Shown here piece by piece: positions 6,476 through 13,497 of a DNA stretch of 49,177 nt. The DNA lies in the IMG/VR virus record IMGVR_UViG_3300042731_002677, positions 1 to 49,177 of that record, one strand, 5' to 3'. The notes beneath the pieces were generated by a model. That model had not been told where the DNA came from. It saw only the letters and a list, made by a program, of their open reading frames with translations, and did not search any database. Made by a program: the position numbers and the translations under genes. Numbering within the stretch: the stretch's first letter is position 1; every line of letters begins with the position of its first letter. The DNA comes from a virus.

Positions 6476-6867
6476 GCAAAAAAAAGACTGTAACAGACAG
6501 GGCCATGCAAGTGTGGTGGAGGAGGGCCATACTAGCCAGCCACAACAACACATGCGCCGTGTGTGGCCGCGTCCGTAGTTCATCGGACATGGAGTGCCAC
6601 CACCTGATAAAGAGGCGCTATCGCATTCTTAGACATGACTACAGGAACGGCGTCCCCGTGTGCGTTGGCGACTGTCATAGAAAGGCGGATAACAACTCGG
6701 GTTGGTTGATATCAAAGCATCAGTACCGCGAGCATCTAACAGACATCACAAGCAACTACACAACCATAAAAGACTTTCTTATTGATCGCGGTATGACGCT
6801 TGCCGAGCATGATGCTCAGATGCTTGAGGAGTTGAAAGAGGTTGCTGGGCGGTTTGATAACGTCTAA
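6472..6867 (+). CDS. HNH-type nuclease-like protein
   Basis: 131 residues. Zinc knuckle CAVCG near residue 25, the HNH core ECHHLIKRRYRILRHDYRNG with its paired His, and CVGDCHRKADN forming the second zinc pair and the final His. HNH enzymes cut DNA with one metal ion. The C-terminal helices (EHDAQMLEELKEVAGRF) are a usual extension. It overlaps the previous gene by ATGA. It sits far from the terminase, so a recombination or resolvase-like role fits better than packaging. Confidence 0.8.
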   Translation: MSKKKTVTDRAMQVWWRRAILASHNNTCAVCGRVRSSSDMECHHLIKRRYRILRHDYRNGVPVCVGDCHRKADNNSGWLISKHQYREHLTDITSNYTTIKDFLIDRGMTLAEHDAQMLEELKEVAGRFDNV

Positions 6868-6923
6868 AAATATCAACCATAAGTTGATTTGCGTATATAA
6901 ATATAAACGTTAAGGGTGGTAAT

Positions 6924-7145
6924 ATGAAACTAATATCATTTGAAACCAAACCGACAGTTTTCGGCATTAAATCCCCTACGGTCTGGATTGAAACCGAAAA
7001 GGGAGGAATCGCTCCGCTGTGCTATTTGAGGAAACCAAAATGGGTAAGCAACAAATACTTCGATGAGTTTATTAATTCGCTTAATATTAGTGTAACAGAC
7101 AAATTCTTGCGAATGTCGTCTGGATGTGGAGAGGAGGAATCATGA
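6924..7145 (+). CDS. Unknown 73-residue protein
   Basis: ATG after GGGTGGTAAT; the 56 bases upstream are very AT-rich with no promoter I can defend. The sequence is beta-like at first (MKLISFETKPTVFGIKSPTV) and ends with SGCGEEES. It overlaps the SSB-like gene by four bases and may be co-translated with it. No family recognised. Confidence 0.5.
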   Translation: MKLISFETKPTVFGIKSPTVWIETEKGGIAPLCYLRKPKWVSNKYFDEFINSLNISVTDKFLRMSSGCGEEES

Positions 7146-7453
7146 GCGATAAAATCTACGTCGGTTCGGCCAAGATTGTACCGACCAAGTACGGCGACAT
7201 AACCAAGGTGACTATCAACCTCGGTAAGCTGAAATCTGCTGCTGAGGCTGGCAATTCATTCGAGTACGACGGCGAGGAGTATATCAAACTCGATGTCGTC
7301 AGCCGCAGAGAGCCTAGTCACGGGAAGACCCATTCGGTATCCGTTGATACATGGAGACCGGAGCAGGGCAGTGGCGACCAGAAAAACGAGTCGTGGCCAG
7401 CAGACAGAAACGATCCGGCTAGTCCGCAGTTTGAAGACGACGTGCCGTTTTGA
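7142..7453 (+). CDS. Probable small ssDNA-binding protein (SSB-like tail)
   Basis: 103 residues; ATG placed by the GAGAGGAGG ribosome site and an ATGA overlap. The N-terminal two thirds are beta-rich (DKIYVGSAKIVPTKYGDITK), followed by a disordered Ser/Pro/Asp linker and the acidic tip FEDDVPF, the same pattern as the DDIPF tail by which bacterial SSB proteins recruit partners. The body is too short for me to show a full OB fold, so the call rests on tail, size and recombination context. Confidence 0.6.
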   Translation: MSDKIYVGSAKIVPTKYGDITKVTINLGKLKSAAEAGNSFEYDGEEYIKLDVVSRREPSHGKTHSVSVDTWRPEQGSGDQKNESWPADRNDPASPQFEDDVPF

Positions 7454-7456
7454 TCC

Positions 7457-7485
7457 TTGCCCATCTCCGCATATTGTGGTAGTAT
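7457..7485 (+). promoter_or_regulatory. Candidate sigma70-like promoter with long leader
   Basis: TTGCCC at 7457-7462, 17 bases, TAGTAT at 7480-7485. The leader that follows, to the ATG at 7614, is about 120 bases, GC-rich and contains inverted segments such as CGGGC and GCCCG; no known riboswitch was recognised. It would serve the replication block. There is no gene in 7454-7613. Confidence 0.4.
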
Positions 7486-7613
7486 AACTATGCCCTTTAG
7501 CGGGGGCTTGCACAGTTAGGGACGGGCTTCGAGACTTCTTTGTTCTCCCTGCCCGATTTGGCATTCCGTTCCGGCCTTGTCGGGGCGCTACGGGGAGTAC
7601 AAAGGAGTTTTTT

Positions 7614-8300
7614 ATGTCTATTAAGCCGATACTTTTCAACACCGAGATGGTGCGTGCGATTCTGGATGGGCGGAAGACGCAGACACGGCGGGTGGTGAGT
7701 CCTCAGCCAGAGTGGGTATTTGCATACGGCGAACCAGAGAAGCCTGACGAAACGGCACCTTGTGAGTTCACGTGGTGGGTTCCTCAACCAAGTGGAGAAG
7801 ATGGTTCTGACGTGGACTGGAGCGGGCAGACTATCAAGGCTCCAATGAAGCCCGGCGACCGCCTGTATGTCCGGGAGACGTTTTCCGTTGTTTCTCTATA
7901 TCGCGAATGGGGCGGCCACTATCCCACTACTGTCCATTATAAAGCGGACAACCTCACGGTAGAACATGATTTGACTTGCGACGAACACGTCGACCAGGCT
8001 GAGAGGTTCCTTGATGGATCTAGATCGTTTCCTTCAATCCACATGCCCAGGTGGGCCGCCCGCCTGTTCCTGGAAATTACAGCCGTACGGGTTGAGCGAT
8101 TGCAAGATATCAAGCCTCATGAATGCATCGCAGAAGGAATCGCACCGGCATCTTTAATAGGATACGACTTTGAGGTCGAGGATAACAAATGGGCTGAGTG
8201 GATTTCACTTTGGAACTCGGTGTCTAGGCCAGGGGAACAGTGGGACGACAATCCGTGGGTATGGGTTTACGAGTTCAAGCGAATAGATGGTCTTTGCTAA
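7614..8300 (+). CDS. Phage ASCH/PUA-like protein
   Basis: 228 residues, ATG after AAAGGAGTTTTTT. The opening KPILFNTEMVRAILDGRKTQ TRR pattern, the KPGDRLYVRETF motif and HMPRWAARLFLEITAVRVER are the hallmarks of a widespread phage protein with an ASCH-like fold, often loosely annotated as morphogenetic. The end WNSVSRPGEQWDDNPWVWVY is likewise typical. ASCH folds bind RNA or modified nucleobases; the specific function in phages is not established. It overlaps the replication gene by one base. Confidence 0.78.
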   Translation: MSIKPILFNTEMVRAILDGRKTQTRRVVSPQPEWVFAYGEPEKPDETAPCEFTWWVPQPSGEDGSDVDWSGQTIKAPMKPGDRLYVRETFSVVSLYREWGGHYPTTVHYKADNLTVEHDLTCDEHVDQAERFLDGSRSFPSIHMPRWAARLFLEITAVRVERLQDIKPHECIAEGIAPASLIGYDFEVEDNKWAEWISLWNSVSRPGEQWDDNPWVWVYEFKRIDGLC

Positions 8301-9256
8301 TGGCTAAAGACCCAGCAGTCCTATTCTATACCTCAGACTTTCTTGTCGGGACAGCCCTAATGGATGACGCAGAGATTGGAAGGTATATTAAAATCCTGTG
8401 CCTCCAGCACCAGAAAGGGCGTCTGACAGAAAAACAATTTTTCGGCATAGCAAGAAAAGAAGACGTTGACCTGATAGAAAAGTTTTTGATTGATGACTGT
8501 GGTTTTTATTACAACGAGCGCATGGAAATTGAAGCGGAAAAGAGGCGCAAGTTTACTGAAAGCCGCAGAAATTCCCGCCTTAAATCAGATGAGGATAAGG
8601 TGCGGGTATATCTAATGAAAGATAGGGACACTGGATATATAAAGATTGGTAGTTCTGTAAATCCATTGCGCCGCCTCGCTGAGATGAGAAACCAATCTAA
8701 ACCAGCTAAAACGGTTGGGAATAGAGACTATTATCTTCTCTATGTTACATGCATAGTAAAGAGGTCTGTAGAGTCAGAGCTTCACAAAAAGTTCTCGTCT
8801 AAAAGGATAAAGGGTGAGTGGTTTGATCTTTCTGATGGCGACATTGAGTACGTTATTAGAACGTACGTTAATACAGACGATAGAACATACGAAGTAACGT
8901 ACGTTGAGCGTACGGAAAATGAAAATGAAATTATAAATGAAGATATAAATTCAAATGCAAATTCGGAAAAAACGAATAAGCCGAAAAAACACAAACACGG
9001 CGAATACAAACATGTTCTACTTACCGAAGCCGAATATCAGCGCCTTCTTTCCGAATGGGGAAAAGAGAAGTTGTCCTCAATGATATCCAAGCTCGATGAA
9101 GGGATTCAGTTAAAGGGCTACAAATATAAGGACCACAACCTAGCACTTCGGAAATGGGAGAAAAAAGAACCACAAGAAAAGCCCAAATACATCCCAGTAG
9201 CCGAGCGCCTAGATAAAATCATGCCGATTGGAGGATGGAAAGATGACCCTAAGTGA
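8300..9256 (+). CDS. Replication initiator-like protein with embedded GIY-YIG (MUG113/T5orf172) domain
   Basis: 318 residues. Residues 1-95 resemble phage replisome-organiser N-termini (DPAVLFYTSDFLVGTALMDD), and residues 228-290 the DnaD-like C-terminal part (GEYKHVLLTEAEYQRLLSEW, then YKYKDHNLALRKW). Between them residues 102-186 form a GIY-YIG-related domain: VYLMKDRDTGYIKIGSSVNP, then RRL, the glutamate in VESELHKKF and GEWFDL. Normal relatives have only a charged linker there. It may load helicase at the phage origin; the embedded domain may nick DNA. Start chosen at the ATG overlapping the previous stop. Confidence 0.75.
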   Translation: MAKDPAVLFYTSDFLVGTALMDDAEIGRYIKILCLQHQKGRLTEKQFFGIARKEDVDLIEKFLIDDCGFYYNERMEIEAEKRRKFTESRRNSRLKSDEDKVRVYLMKDRDTGYIKIGSSVNPLRRLAEMRNQSKPAKTVGNRDYYLLYVTCIVKRSVESELHKKFSSKRIKGEWFDLSDGDIEYVIRTYVNTDDRTYEVTYVERTENENEIINEDINSNANSEKTNKPKKHKHGEYKHVLLTEAEYQRLLSEWGKEKLSSMISKLDEGIQLKGYKYKDHNLALRKWEKKEPQEKPKYIPVAERLDKIMPIGGWKDDPK

Positions 9257-9845
9257 CCTTGCCGGAAACCTGGAGAGGAAATACCCGAAACAAGCTGAGC
9301 AGGGCTTTATCGAGGATATAACCGCTATTATGGCAGGTCAGCCTGACGCGGCTATCACCGCAGCATTCGACGCCTATCGCACAGAGTGGAACGGCTTCGG
9401 GTGTCCGTCGTCAGGGTGGTTTTCAAAGAAGCTGGAAGAGTTGGGATACAAGACGAGCCGGGCCGCCCGTGATCACTCAACCGTTTTCCAAGGTGCTTGG
9501 CTCTGTGTCGACTGCGGAGCGGCATATTCGCTCAGTTCCTTTGCTTGCCCTCGGTGCGGATCCAGAAACACGAAGGGAGTCACTGATGCAGCCGGAACCG
9601 CAATGATCGATGTTCAAGAAGACTGCTGGCAGTGTGCAACGAAGGAACGTGGCACACGGGTCTATGGCCCTGATTGCGACAAGTTCGGAAGGGGCGAAAT
9701 GTCATACGAGTATTGCGACGATTGCGTATGCCGCCAGTGTTGCTTATTTGCGAACCGCGTAAGGACGAGACCGGATAGCCTCAAAAAGATGCAGGGCGAT
9801 GTAAAGAATCTTATGCCTTGGATGGGAGGGCCTAAAAATGGCTAA
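9243..9845 (+). CDS. Zinc-binding protein of the replication block
   Basis: 200 residues, overlapping the initiator gene by 14 bases. A helical N-terminus (residues 1-75) leads into a zinc ribbon CVDCGAAYSLSSFACPRCGS near residue 85-105, a second Cys group (CWQCATK), and a third dense cluster (CDDCVCRQCC). It could be a primase-like or helicase-loader accessory, but no catalytic motif is seen. Position after the initiator supports a replication role. Confidence 0.6.
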   Translation: MTLSDLAGNLERKYPKQAEQGFIEDITAIMAGQPDAAITAAFDAYRTEWNGFGCPSSGWFSKKLEELGYKTSRAARDHSTVFQGAWLCVDCGAAYSLSSFACPRCGSRNTKGVTDAAGTAMIDVQEDCWQCATKERGTRVYGPDCDKFGRGEMSYEYCDDCVCRQCCLFANRVRTRPDSLKKMQGDVKNLMPWMGGPKNG

Positions 9846-10071
9846 ATTTTATATGTTAACGGAAGAACAACTGAAAGAATCGCCGAAGTGTTGCTATGGG
9901 TTCTTTGATAAGGATCTTGGTGAAATGGTTCAATGCGGAAAGCCTGCTCGCTACTCACTTGGGCCCAATTGTAAGCATCCGCTGTGCGAAGAGCACGGTA
10001 GATTCGTCGGATCTTTGAATACAAAGGGAATGGACGGTAAAACATGGAAGGAGTTTGATAATGGTCGTTGA
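9838..10071 (+). CDS. Small Cys-rich probable zinc protein
   Basis: 77 residues starting inside the preceding gene. Cys and His positions (CCYGFFD, QCGKPARYSLGPNCKHPLCE, EHG) form a plausible zinc site of treble-clef type. No enzyme motif. Likely an adaptor peptide translated together with its neighbour. Confidence 0.55.
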   Translation: MAKFYMLTEEQLKESPKCCYGFFDKDLGEMVQCGKPARYSLGPNCKHPLCEEHGRFVGSLNTKGMDGKTWKEFDNGR

Positions 10072-10288
10072 ATTAATTTGTGGAGATCTTGAGGTTGTTG
10101 ACGAGGGTTCGTTTAAGCGCGTTACAGCTCATGCAGTAAGGGATGAGGATTTGAGAATAGACAACAGGCAGCAGAATAATATAGCGCAGATATTAATGCG
10201 CGCCGGGAAGAGGGAAGTTATCGAAGCTCTCAAGAGTACCGATTTTTCTCCTGGCGATATAGTTGACTTTGACCCAATGTGGGCATGA
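10061..10288 (+). CDS. Unknown 75-residue protein
   Basis: The ATG at 10061 has AAGGAG seven bases ahead and overlaps the previous gene. Acidic, mixed alpha/beta sequence (ELICGDLEVVDEG, QNNIAQILMRAGKREVIEAL, SPGDIVDFDPMWA). No family recognised. It is the last gene before a class I promoter. Confidence 0.5.
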   Translation: MVVELICGDLEVVDEGSFKRVTAHAVRDEDLRIDNRQQNNIAQILMRAGKREVIEALKSTDFSPGDIVDFDPMWA

Positions 10289-10312
10289 ACACACACAAAC
10301 AACAAGATAACA

Positions 10313-10332
10313 ACACACAATCTACACACAAC
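10313..10332 (+). repeat. 20-base copy of the ACACACAA promoter flank
   Basis: ACACACAATCTACACACAAC, identical to 1305-1324. In both places it ends in the CACAAC hexamer that lies 17 bases before a -10-like box, so the repeat is best read as the upstream part of a phage promoter rather than a gene fragment. A shorter relative lies at 3482-3502. Confidence 0.7.
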
Positions 10333-10355
10333 GACGAGCGATAAACTGCTAGGAT
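10327..10355 (+). promoter_or_regulatory. Class I phage promoter (CACAAC-N17-TAGGAT)
   Basis: CACAAC at 10327-10332, 17 bases, TAGGAT at 10350-10355. The predicted mRNA start near 10362 leaves a short leader with ACGGAGG before the ATG at 10375. It heads the long accessory operon that runs to about 17.5 kb. Confidence 0.55.
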
Positions 10356-10374
10356 TCTGATACACGGAGGGTAA

Positions 10375-10506
10375 ATGGACATTTTCGAACTAGACCAAAT
10401 CGTAACAACGCTTGAGGTACATGATTGTCCCCTGTGGGTATCTGACTACATCGCCATGATGAATCGCCGTAGGCGAGATTGGGACAGAATAAAGGAGATG
10501 GCATGA
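10375..10506 (+). CDS. Small Arg-rich unknown protein
   Basis: 43 residues behind ACGGAGGGTAA. The end (NRRRRDWDRIKEMA) is basic and helical; CPLW recalls a single zinc half-site. It is the first gene of the accessory operon and overlaps the next by ATGA. Function unknown. Confidence 0.5.
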   Translation: MDIFELDQIVTTLEVHDCPLWVSDYIAMMNRRRRDWDRIKEMA

Positions 10507-10616
10507 TTGGGTTGCGGATAATCGGGTGGTTTTTCTTCGCCATTCTAATCGTCCTCCTTGTTTGGGGTGAAAACTACAAAGCGATGTCAAAGCGTGACGA
10601 TGACTGCGATAGTTGA
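10503..10616 (+). CDS. Small single-span membrane peptide
   Basis: 37 residues: one hydrophobic segment (IIGWFFFAILIVLLVW) and a charged tail ending KRDDDCDS. ATGA overlap with the preceding gene. Could be a host-membrane effector or a toxin-like peptide; there is no family match. Confidence 0.5.
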   Translation: MIGLRIIGWFFFAILIVLLVWGENYKAMSKRDDDCDS

Positions 10617-10755
10617 CACAGACGAACGGGACGCCCTCGACTGGATCGAAAGCAAGGAAGGTCTGGAAGCGATAGCCGAGTGCAACGGTAGTCGGGCACG
10701 CGAAATAGTGGCCGCTTTCAAGGCTGGAATGGAGAAGGAGAGAGGAAGGCAATGA
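10600..10755 (+). CDS. Small helical unknown protein
   Basis: 51 residues, starting 17 bases inside the membrane peptide gene. A helical acidic sequence (DERDALDWIESKEGLEAIAE) ends in EKERGRQ. The 3' seam (Arg-Gly-x-Gln stop, then ATGA) resembles the end of the leftward gene at 32635. No known domain. Confidence 0.45.
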   Translation: MTAIVDTDERDALDWIESKEGLEAIAECNGSRAREIVAAFKAGMEKERGRQ

Positions 10756-11201
10756 CTGAGGAAGACAGGGCCAGAGAGGTCTTTGAACAGTTTGACGGAA
10801 AGAGTTTTTTTGCAAAGGATAAACATGGGAATTATACAGCATTCAATGTGCACAATCTGTGGGTAGGCTTCAAGGATTGGTACATAAGAAAGGATCACAA
10901 AATCTCCGCCCTGAAAGCCAAGCATGAAGCGGAGATGCGGGATGCGATGGAGATAATTAGGAAGTTATATGCCTATGCGGATGAGGGGATAGAATCACAA
11001 TTTATGCTTACAAACGCAGAGTGTTTTCTGTCCGCCCACAAGCAAGAAGAACCGGAGTACTGCGAGTGGACGAAAACGGAATGGAGTGACAGCTATTCAA
11101 TAGGGTGTAGTGATACTCAAATTCTTTACAACCCACAAGCGTTTAGGGCATGTCCAGAATGCGGCAAGCCGATCCGCATCAAGGCGGATGAGGGGGAGTG
11201 A
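10752..11201 (+). CDS. Coiled-coil/zinc-knuckle protein with shared KADEGE tail
   Basis: 149 residues. A helical coiled-coil middle (ALKAKHEAEMRDAMEIIRKL) leads to a Cys site made of EEPEYCE and ACPECGKPIRIK. The last 38 coding bases before the tail end (11160-11197) are identical to 32379-32416 in the leftward gene at 32372, whose protein also has EEPEYCE followed by CGKPIRIKADEG. The upstream halves are unrelated, so the zinc tail is a shared module on two different heads. Confidence 0.6.
   Translation: MTEEDRAREVFEQFDGKSFFAKDKHGNYTAFNVHNLWVGFKDWYIRKDHKISALKAKHEAEMRDAMEIIRKLYAYADEGIESQFMLTNAECFLSAHKQEEPEYCEWTKTEWSDSYSIGCSDTQILYNPQAFRACPECGKPIRIKADEGE
11160..11197 (+). repeat. 38-base seam shared in inverted orientation with 32379-32416
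   Basis: Exact 38-base match between this strand and the opposite strand at 32379-32416, coding CGKPIRIKADEG in both. Its end overlaps a further 20-base seam (11184-11203) that also matches 32118-32137, the end of the leftward gene at 32120 and the start of the next. It marks a gene junction in the paired accessory cassettes. Confidence 0.85.
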
Positions 11202-11365
11202 TGTACAATATGTGTCCGTATTGCAGAAAGCGTGTAAGGGATATGCCATCACATCTTGAACACAACAAAAAGTGCGGTGATCGACACGCAAAAAAATTAT
11301 ACAACGAGTTTATTTCTGTTTGCAGAATAAATACTCGACGCCTAACCAACTCAAAGGAGGATTGA
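11201..11365 (+). CDS. Small C2HC zinc-finger-like protein
   Basis: 54 residues. CPYCRKRVRDMPSHLEHNKK followed by Cys gives a C-x2-C-x9-H-x6-C zinc-finger spacing, with a basic helical remainder (TRRLTNSKED). Its start and stop coincide with two conserved seams; in the leftward cassette the slot between the same two seams holds a P-loop kinase-like gene instead. It probably binds nucleic acid or protein. Confidence 0.55.
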   Translation: MYNMCPYCRKRVRDMPSHLEHNKKCGDRHAKKLYNEFISVCRINTRRLTNSKED

Positions 11366-11372
11366 GGGATGA
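11352..11372 (+). repeat. 21-base seam shared in inverted orientation with 31706-31726
   Basis: Exact match to the opposite strand at 31706-31726. In both copies it codes Lys-Glu-Asp-stop of one gene, then GGGATGA starting the next gene, so the ribosome site AAAGGAGG and the start codon are inside the repeat. The genes on both sides differ between copies. Confidence 0.85.
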
Positions 11373-11674
11373 CTGAATTGACTTTAGAACTACTCGACCG
11401 ATGGCAAGCCGAATCAGGCGAAACGATAGCCGAGGGTAATCACGACGTTACGTTTGATGATTTCCGCGCGATCGTTCGGTGCTTCCCCGGCGGCGTTTTT
11501 GTCCCAGATGGTCATGCCGAAATGAACAATGGCAATTTCAGCCATATCGATACGGTTTTTATTGACCCATCAAAAATAGACGCATCTGGGGTTGATGGGG
11601 AGCGTACATGGATAGTTGGTCCCGACGAATTGACCATCGAGAAGAGCGGAATGATCCGGGTTTGGTATGACTGA
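11369..11674 (+). CDS. Unknown 101-residue protein
   Basis: ATG inside the 21-base seam with AAAGGAGG ahead. Acidic, mixed fold (ELLDRWQAESGETIAEG, VRCFPGGVFVPDG, WIVGPDELTIEKSG). The start MTEL matches the start MIEL of the leftward gene at 31275, but then the two diverge completely. Overlaps the next gene by eight bases. Confidence 0.5.
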   Translation: MTELTLELLDRWQAESGETIAEGNHDVTFDDFRAIVRCFPGGVFVPDGHAEMNNGNFSHIDTVFIDPSKIDASGVDGERTWIVGPDELTIEKSGMIRVWYD

Positions 11675-12194
11675 TAAGAACCGCATCGCCGCCCTCGAAC
11701 AGGAGAACCGGGAACTGCGAGGTATGTTGGGCGAGTCTCAGGACATCATAAAATCGCTGACATCTGGAATGCTCAAGCCGTTGGGCGTATCTGAGATAAC
11801 GAAGTGGGGGAGGGATTTGATTGAACGGATTAACGCCAAGATCCAACCCCAAAACGTCAGCACAACCGAAGAGGAACCGGATAATATTCCGGAGTGCGAA
11901 ATAGAGGCCCCCGGATCAGAGCTCGTTCGGTGTTTATATCCTGATTGTGGTGCTGGGGATATGACCGAGGAAGAATTTTATGAACACTGGGAAAACGAAC
12001 ATGCTATCGATGAACCGGAACCCATTTTTAGCGCCATGGGGATGGATGAGCCCGAGTTTCCGTCTGTCGAAAAAGAAGAACAGGATAGGTGCCCGGAATG
12101 CCGCTGGGGTCCATACAGTGTTGGCAATGCGGCAAAAGAGCCATGTAGCAACGAATGGCACGACAAGCCGAAAGGCGATGAGGTAGAGGGGTGA
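11667..12194 (+). CDS. Coiled-coil and zinc-site protein (seam family)
   Basis: 175 residues. It starts with the helical RIAALEQENRELR module, whose 39 bases are identical to the opposite strand at 31525-31563, continues through an acidic middle with CLYPDCGAG and an H-rich helix (C2H2-like: Cys-x4-Cys, then HWENEH), and ends with RCPEC and the KPKGDEVEG tail. The leftward gene at 31275 has the same head, RCPEC and tail but a different middle. Likely a DNA- or protein-binding adaptor; function not known. Confidence 0.6.
   Translation: MTDKNRIAALEQENRELRGMLGESQDIIKSLTSGMLKPLGVSEITKWGRDLIERINAKIQPQNVSTTEEEPDNIPECEIEAPGSELVRCLYPDCGAGDMTEEEFYEHWENEHAIDEPEPIFSAMGMDEPEFPSVEKEEQDRCPECRWGPYSVGNAAKEPCSNEWHDKPKGDEVEG
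11681..11719 (+). repeat. 39-base repeat shared in inverted orientation with 31525-31563
   Basis: Exact 39-base match coding RIAALEQENRELR in both genes, in the same frame. Near-perfect nucleotide identity, including third positions, indicates recent exchange or selection on DNA sequence rather than only on protein. Confidence 0.85.
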
Positions 12195-12436
12195 ATACCA
12201 TCGAAATGGATGGGGCAAAGATAGAGTGTGTTTCCTGGCCGCAAAACGCTTACGGAGAGGGTCGATCTCTCCCCAGTCACGCGGTTGATGAGCTTTATTT
12301 CTCAGCGGCATATCACGGTGATCGTTATGAGTTCTGGATCGTTGCAGTACAGGACGGCCAAAAGACGTTGCACAATCCGAAATATGTTGAATCAATAGTG
12401 TTTGCCAAGGAGGACTCCACCAATGACGATGCGTGA
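12191..12436 (+). CDS. Unknown 81-residue protein with EDSTNDDA tail
   Basis: GTG start in a GTGA overlap that lies within a 30-base seam (12165-12194) matching 31275-31304 at 29 of 30 bases. The core (ELYFSAAYHGDRYEFWIVAV) is beta-like and unrelated to the equivalent leftward gene at 31102, yet both end in EDSTNDDA. Function unknown. Confidence 0.5.
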   Translation: MNTIEMDGAKIECVSWPQNAYGEGRSLPSHAVDELYFSAAYHGDRYEFWIVAVQDGQKTLHNPKYVESIVFAKEDSTNDDA

Positions 12437-12893
12437 GAAAATCTATCATTTACTGCTCGAGTCCGCTTCCTTTGTCAGCAACTACGACAGAGAGAGCGAC
12501 GGAGAACCGATCATGTACATCGCCGATTTCGTCGACAGGCTAAACTCCGCCGCCGAAGCCCTCCAATCATCCGAGGAACCGGCGGAACATACTGTTGATG
12601 ATTTAGTATCCTTGAAAACAGCTATGACGAAACTCGGGGTCGCAAACGAACACGAATCAAACGAATGGACTCATGGGATGTTTTTATCGGGAGTTAGGCG
12701 TGTTTTAAGGCGAATCAGAGATGGATTATACGACGATTTCGGACGCCACCAGTTCCCGAGTGATGAGGAGATTGAGGCGGCAATGGATAAGTGGTGGATA
12801 GAACCAAAGGAACATGGAAGATCACCGGAAACGGCGTGGAAAGCCTGCGCCCACTGGCTCCGAGAACGCATGACCGGGAGGAAGGTATCATGA
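12423..12893 (+). CDS. Unknown helical protein, intact version of a gene broken on the other strand
   Basis: 156 residues starting inside the seam at 12409-12437. The sequence is helical with pieces DDLVSLKTAMTKLGVANE, FPSDEEIEAAMDKWW and AWKACAHWLRERMTGR. The start, the FPSDEEIEAA stretch and the WLRERMTGR end all recur near 31101-31129, 30604-30633 and 30500-30526 on the other strand, where the gene is interrupted by a peptidase gene and frameshifted. Function unknown; possibly binds DNA. Confidence 0.55.
   Translation: MTMREKIYHLLLESASFVSNYDRESDGEPIMYIADFVDRLNSAAEALQSSEEPAEHTVDDLVSLKTAMTKLGVANEHESNEWTHGMFLSGVRRVLRRIRDGLYDDFGRHQFPSDEEIEAAMDKWWIEPKEHGRSPETAWKACAHWLRERMTGRKVS
12855..12881 (+). 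repeat. 27-base seam shared in inverted orientation with 30500-30526
   Basis: Exact match at the 3' end of this gene and at the junction of the two leftward genes at 30508 and 30042. Here it codes WLRERMTGR; in the leftward copy the same frame is only a remnant and an overlapping frame is used. Confidence 0.85.
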
Positions 12894-13081
12894 GCGCAGT
12901 CGAAAGAGTGAAGAGAGCCATGCTTGACAATAAAGAAAACAATTTCAACGTCTCTTGGCCTTCTCTAATGGCCAAGCAGGTCAACATTTCCCCGTCATAC
13001 GCTTGCTCGATAATGCGCAAACTGATGAGTGAAGGCTTTTGTCGCCAGCGATATTGCCACGGCCCTTATGAAGTTATTTAG
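12890..13081 (+). CDS. Small winged-helix-like DNA-binding protein
   Basis: 63 residues, ATGA overlap. The segment WPSLMAKQVNISPSYACSIM followed by RKLMSEGFCRQ fits the helix-turn-helix and wing of small transcription regulators. It is the only clear HTH protein in the accessory operon, so it could regulate that operon. Identity rests on this pattern only. Confidence 0.55.
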   Translation: MSAVERVKRAMLDNKENNFNVSWPSLMAKQVNISPSYACSIMRKLMSEGFCRQRYCHGPYEVI

Positions 13082-13099
13082 TGACCTGGAGGAAAGATA

Positions 13100-13456
13100 A
13101 TGGATGAGTTGAATCCGGCCGACAAACTACCGGCAGATGTCGCAAAAGAACAGCTCAAGAAAATCTTAGGGCACAACTATCACAGGTATATTGAATATCG
13201 CCTAGCCGGAGATTTTGCTTGTGACCTCATGAAAGCCTGGAACGCCCGCTCCACCCCAACGGACGACCAATGGAGAGAGCCGGATGATGGCACGCCGGAC
13301 AATGCTGCTGTGTGGGTGTGTGCTGGTCGTAATTATTGGGTGCTTGGTGAATATGCTATTTACCGTGGGCTCACAAACACAATCATTCTCGCCAAAGAAA
13401 ACCAAGGACAGCCTCCAGATAACTGGGAGCCGGAAAAGCCAAAAGACCGCGAATAA
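13100..13456 (+). CDS. Unknown 118-residue protein
   Basis: ATG after CTGGAGGAAAGATA. The N-terminal half is helical (LPADVAKEQLKKILGHNYHR), the second half carries WVCAGRNYWVLGEYAIYRG, a beta-like aromatic stretch, and ends in a Pro/Lys/Glu tail. No family recognised. Confidence 0.5.
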   Translation: MDELNPADKLPADVAKEQLKKILGHNYHRYIEYRLAGDFACDLMKAWNARSTPTDDQWREPDDGTPDNAAVWVCAGRNYWVLGEYAIYRGLTNTIILAKENQGQPPDNWEPEKPKDRE

Positions 13457-13497
13457 CAACGGATAACAGGCTATAAAGCCAATATATCGGGGGTAAC

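Noticed and set aside
6886-6910. Promoter in the AT-rich gap before 6924
   Set aside because: TTGATT and TATAAA-like boxes are present but spaced about 13 bases, too short for a sigma70 promoter.
10287-10332. CRISPR-like or origin iteron array in the ACACAA-rich stretch
   Set aside because: Units are irregular low-complexity CA repeats without spacers; the fixed 17-base distance to a -10 box fits a promoter better.
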